NCBI GenBank assembly: GCA_021787775.1
Contig: JAJYLK010000057.1
Location: 1 to 7,275 of the forward strand
DNA length: 7,275 bases
Source of the DNA: Actinomycetes bacterium
GTDB lineage: Bacteria > Actinomycetota > Thermoleophilia > BMS3ABIN01
Direction of reading: 5' to 3'
Positions 6,026 to 7,275 of this stretch are shown here, piece after piece. The notes under the pieces were generated by a model, which did not search any database, was not told the origin of the DNA, and saw only the letters and a program-made list of their open reading frames with translations. A program made the translations under genes and the position numbers. How positions within the stretch are numbered: position 1 is the first letter of the stretch; every line of letters begins with the position of its first letter.

Positions 6026-7275
6026 ATGCCAAAGAAACAGACACAGAAACGGACGCCGGCGCGGCAAAGGCCGCAATCCAACCTCGAGATCGCGGCAGCA
6101 CTTGACATGCTGGCCGATATGATGGAGCTGGACGAGCAGAACAAGTACAAGGTGATCGCCGTGCAGACGGCGGCCAAGCGGGTCGCGGAGACCAACGTCT
6201 CGCTGGGGGAAGTCGCCGCCCGGGGGGAGCTGACGGAACTGCCGGGCATCGGCGAGAAGATCGCCGCCAAGATCGCCGAACTGCTCAAGACCGGCACGCT
6301 GGCGGAGCTGGAGCAATACAAGGCCCGCTACCCCGCCGACCTGGTGCGCATCCAGAAGGTGCAGGGCGTCGGCCCCAAGACCGCGCGCAAGGTCTGGCGC
6401 GAGCTGGGCGTCTCCTCGCTGGAGGAGCTGGAGCAGGCCGGGCGGGAAGACCGCATCGCCGGATTGCCAGGGCTGGGACCCAAGGCACAGGCGAACATCC
6501 TCAGCGCCATCGCCCGGCTGCAGACCCGCGGCTCCCGGGTGCCACTGGGCGAGGCGCTGCCCGTCGCCGAAGCCGCCGTGGCGGAACTGAAGCAGCTGAA
6601 GGAGGCGCGCAACGTCACCTGTGCCGGCAGCGTGCGGCGCATGCGCGAGACGGTCAAGGATGTGGACATCATCGCCACCGCCACCCGGCCCGGGGCGCTC
6701 ACGGAAGCCTTCAGCCGCCAGCCAATGGTCGCCGAGGTCATCGGCAAGGGACCGACCAAATGCTCGATCCGCACCCACACCGGCCTGCAGATCGACCTGC
6801 GCGTCGTCCCGCACGACCTTTACGGCAATCTGCTGCAGCACTTCACCGGTTCGGCCAGGCACAACGTCGCCCTGCGCGAGCTGGCCATCTCGAAAGGGAT
6901 GAAGGTAAGCGAATACGGCGTCCAGGAGGAAGCGACCGGCAAGGTGCACAAGTGCGCCACCGAGGAACAGGTCTACGCGCTCCTGGGTCTGGACTACATT
7001 GAGCCGGAGCTGCGCGAGGACAGCGGCGAGCTCGAGGCGGCGGCGGCCCATAAGCTGCCGCGCCTGATCACGGCGGACGACATCCGCGGCGACCTGCACC
7101 TGCACTCCGACTGGAGCGACGGCAAGGCTGGCATCCGCGAGATGGCGCTGGCGGCGCGGGCGCATGGTTATGAATACATGGCCATCTCCGACCACACGCA
7201 GTCGCTGGGAATGGTGCGGGGGCTGACGCCGGCAAAGCTGGAGCGGCAGCTGGAAGAGATCGCCGGCATCAACGC
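6026..7275 (+). CDS. polX: DNA polymerase X family protein with C-terminal PHP domain, 3' end cut by window edge
   Basis: Bacterial PolX, a cytoplasmic gap-filling repair polymerase whose PHP domain gives metal-dependent 3'-5' exonuclease or phosphoesterase activity. The window holds 416 residues of a protein that usually has about 570. Order: N-terminal helical domain from NLEIAAALDMLADMMEL (19-35); helix-hairpin-helix motifs LPGIGEKIAAKI (72-83), VQGVGPKTARKV (112-123) and LPGLGPKAQANI (147-158); the nucleotidyltransferase motif GSVRRMRETVKDVDI (201-215) with Asp212 and Asp214, and the third aspartate Asp257 in IDLRVV; FTGSARHNVALRELA (273-287); then the PHP start GDLHLHSDWSDG (355-366) with His358 and His360, and SDH (388-390). 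All key residues visible are intact. The ATG at 6026 puts a short Lys/Arg-rich tail before the family's usual N-terminus; the Shine-Dalgarno is weak. It is divergent from the wall genes and probably unrelated to them. Confidence 0.95.
   Translation, partial: MPKKQTQKRTPARQRPQSNLEIAAALDMLADMMELDEQNKYKVIAVQTAAKRVAETNVSLGEVAARGELTELPGIGEKIAAKIAELLKTGTLAELEQYKARYPADLVRIQKVQGVGPKTARKVWRELGVSSLEELEQAGREDRIAGLPGLGPKAQANILSAIARLQTRGSRVPLGEALPVAEAAVAELKQLKEARNVTCAGSVRRMRETVKDVDIIATATRPGALTEAFSRQPMVAEVIGKGPTKCSIRTHTGLQIDLRVVPHDLYGNLLQHFTGSARHNVALRELAISKGMKVSEYGVQEEATGKVHKCATEEQVYALLGLDYIEPELREDSGELEAAAAHKLPRLITADDIRGDLHLHSDWSDGKAGIREMALAARAHGYEYMAISDHTQSLGMVRGLTPAKLERQLEEIAGIN

Noticed and set aside
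5996..7195. Long open frame of 399 codons on the minus strand opposite polX
   Set aside because: The plus strand holds an unmistakable PolX with intact motifs. The antisense product is rich in Arg, His, Gln and Val with no domain, as is usual opposite GC-rich genes.

Overview
The window is GC-rich (roughly 60-65% by eye) and looks chromosomal. It holds five protein genes. Four read cleanly as envelope or DNA-maintenance functions, and the fifth is an unrecognised anchored protein. GC content, a TTG start, and an amidase with a long beta-rich N-terminal extension suggest a high-GC Gram-positive bacterium. My best guess is an uncultured, deep-branching member of the Actinomycetota. That placement is inference and I hold it weakly. 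I see no tRNA, rRNA, CRISPR, transposase, integrase or phage structural gene.

Layout. (1) Positions 1-1494, minus strand: an exported or membrane-anchored N-acetylmuramoyl-L-alanine amidase of the PGRP/Amidase_2 family. Its C-terminal end runs off the left edge inside an Ig-like domain. (2) 1495-1730: a divergent intergenic region with a widely spaced 9-bp inverted repeat. (3) 1731-2831, plus strand: a complete GT-B glycosyltransferase of the GT4 type. (4) 2832-2894: a short convergent gap, with a GC-only hairpin just beyond it. (5) 2895-5090 and upstream, minus strand: a secreted modular protein. It has a lysozyme-like N-terminal domain, a proline linker, an Ig-like domain and four tandem repeats of about 104 residues. 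Its start is abnormal: the signal peptide reads through upstream of the first usual start codon. (6) 5246-5860, minus strand: a small membrane-anchored protein with a low-complexity stalk and a beta-rich C-terminal domain, just upstream of and probably co-transcribed with gene 5. (7) 5861-6025: a divergent intergenic region with two inverted repeats and candidate promoters. (8) 6026-7275, plus strand: the first 416 residues of a bacterial PolX DNA polymerase/PHP phosphoesterase, cut by the right edge.

How they fit. The three minus-strand genes encode extracytoplasmic proteins: one amidase that should cut the lactyl-peptide bond, one probable glycan-strand hydrolase or lytic transglycosylase, and one anchored accessory protein. 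The amidase and the lysozyme-like protein share a closely related Ig-like module, including a 26-bp identical DNA stretch, so they look like products of domain shuffling within one wall-remodelling locus. The glycosyltransferase may act on a surface polysaccharide in the same envelope context, but nothing ties it functionally to the hydrolases. PolX is an unrelated neighbour. The points most worth a second look are the start of the lysozyme-like gene, the repeat family and its architecture, the shared Ig module, and the intergenic inverted repeats.
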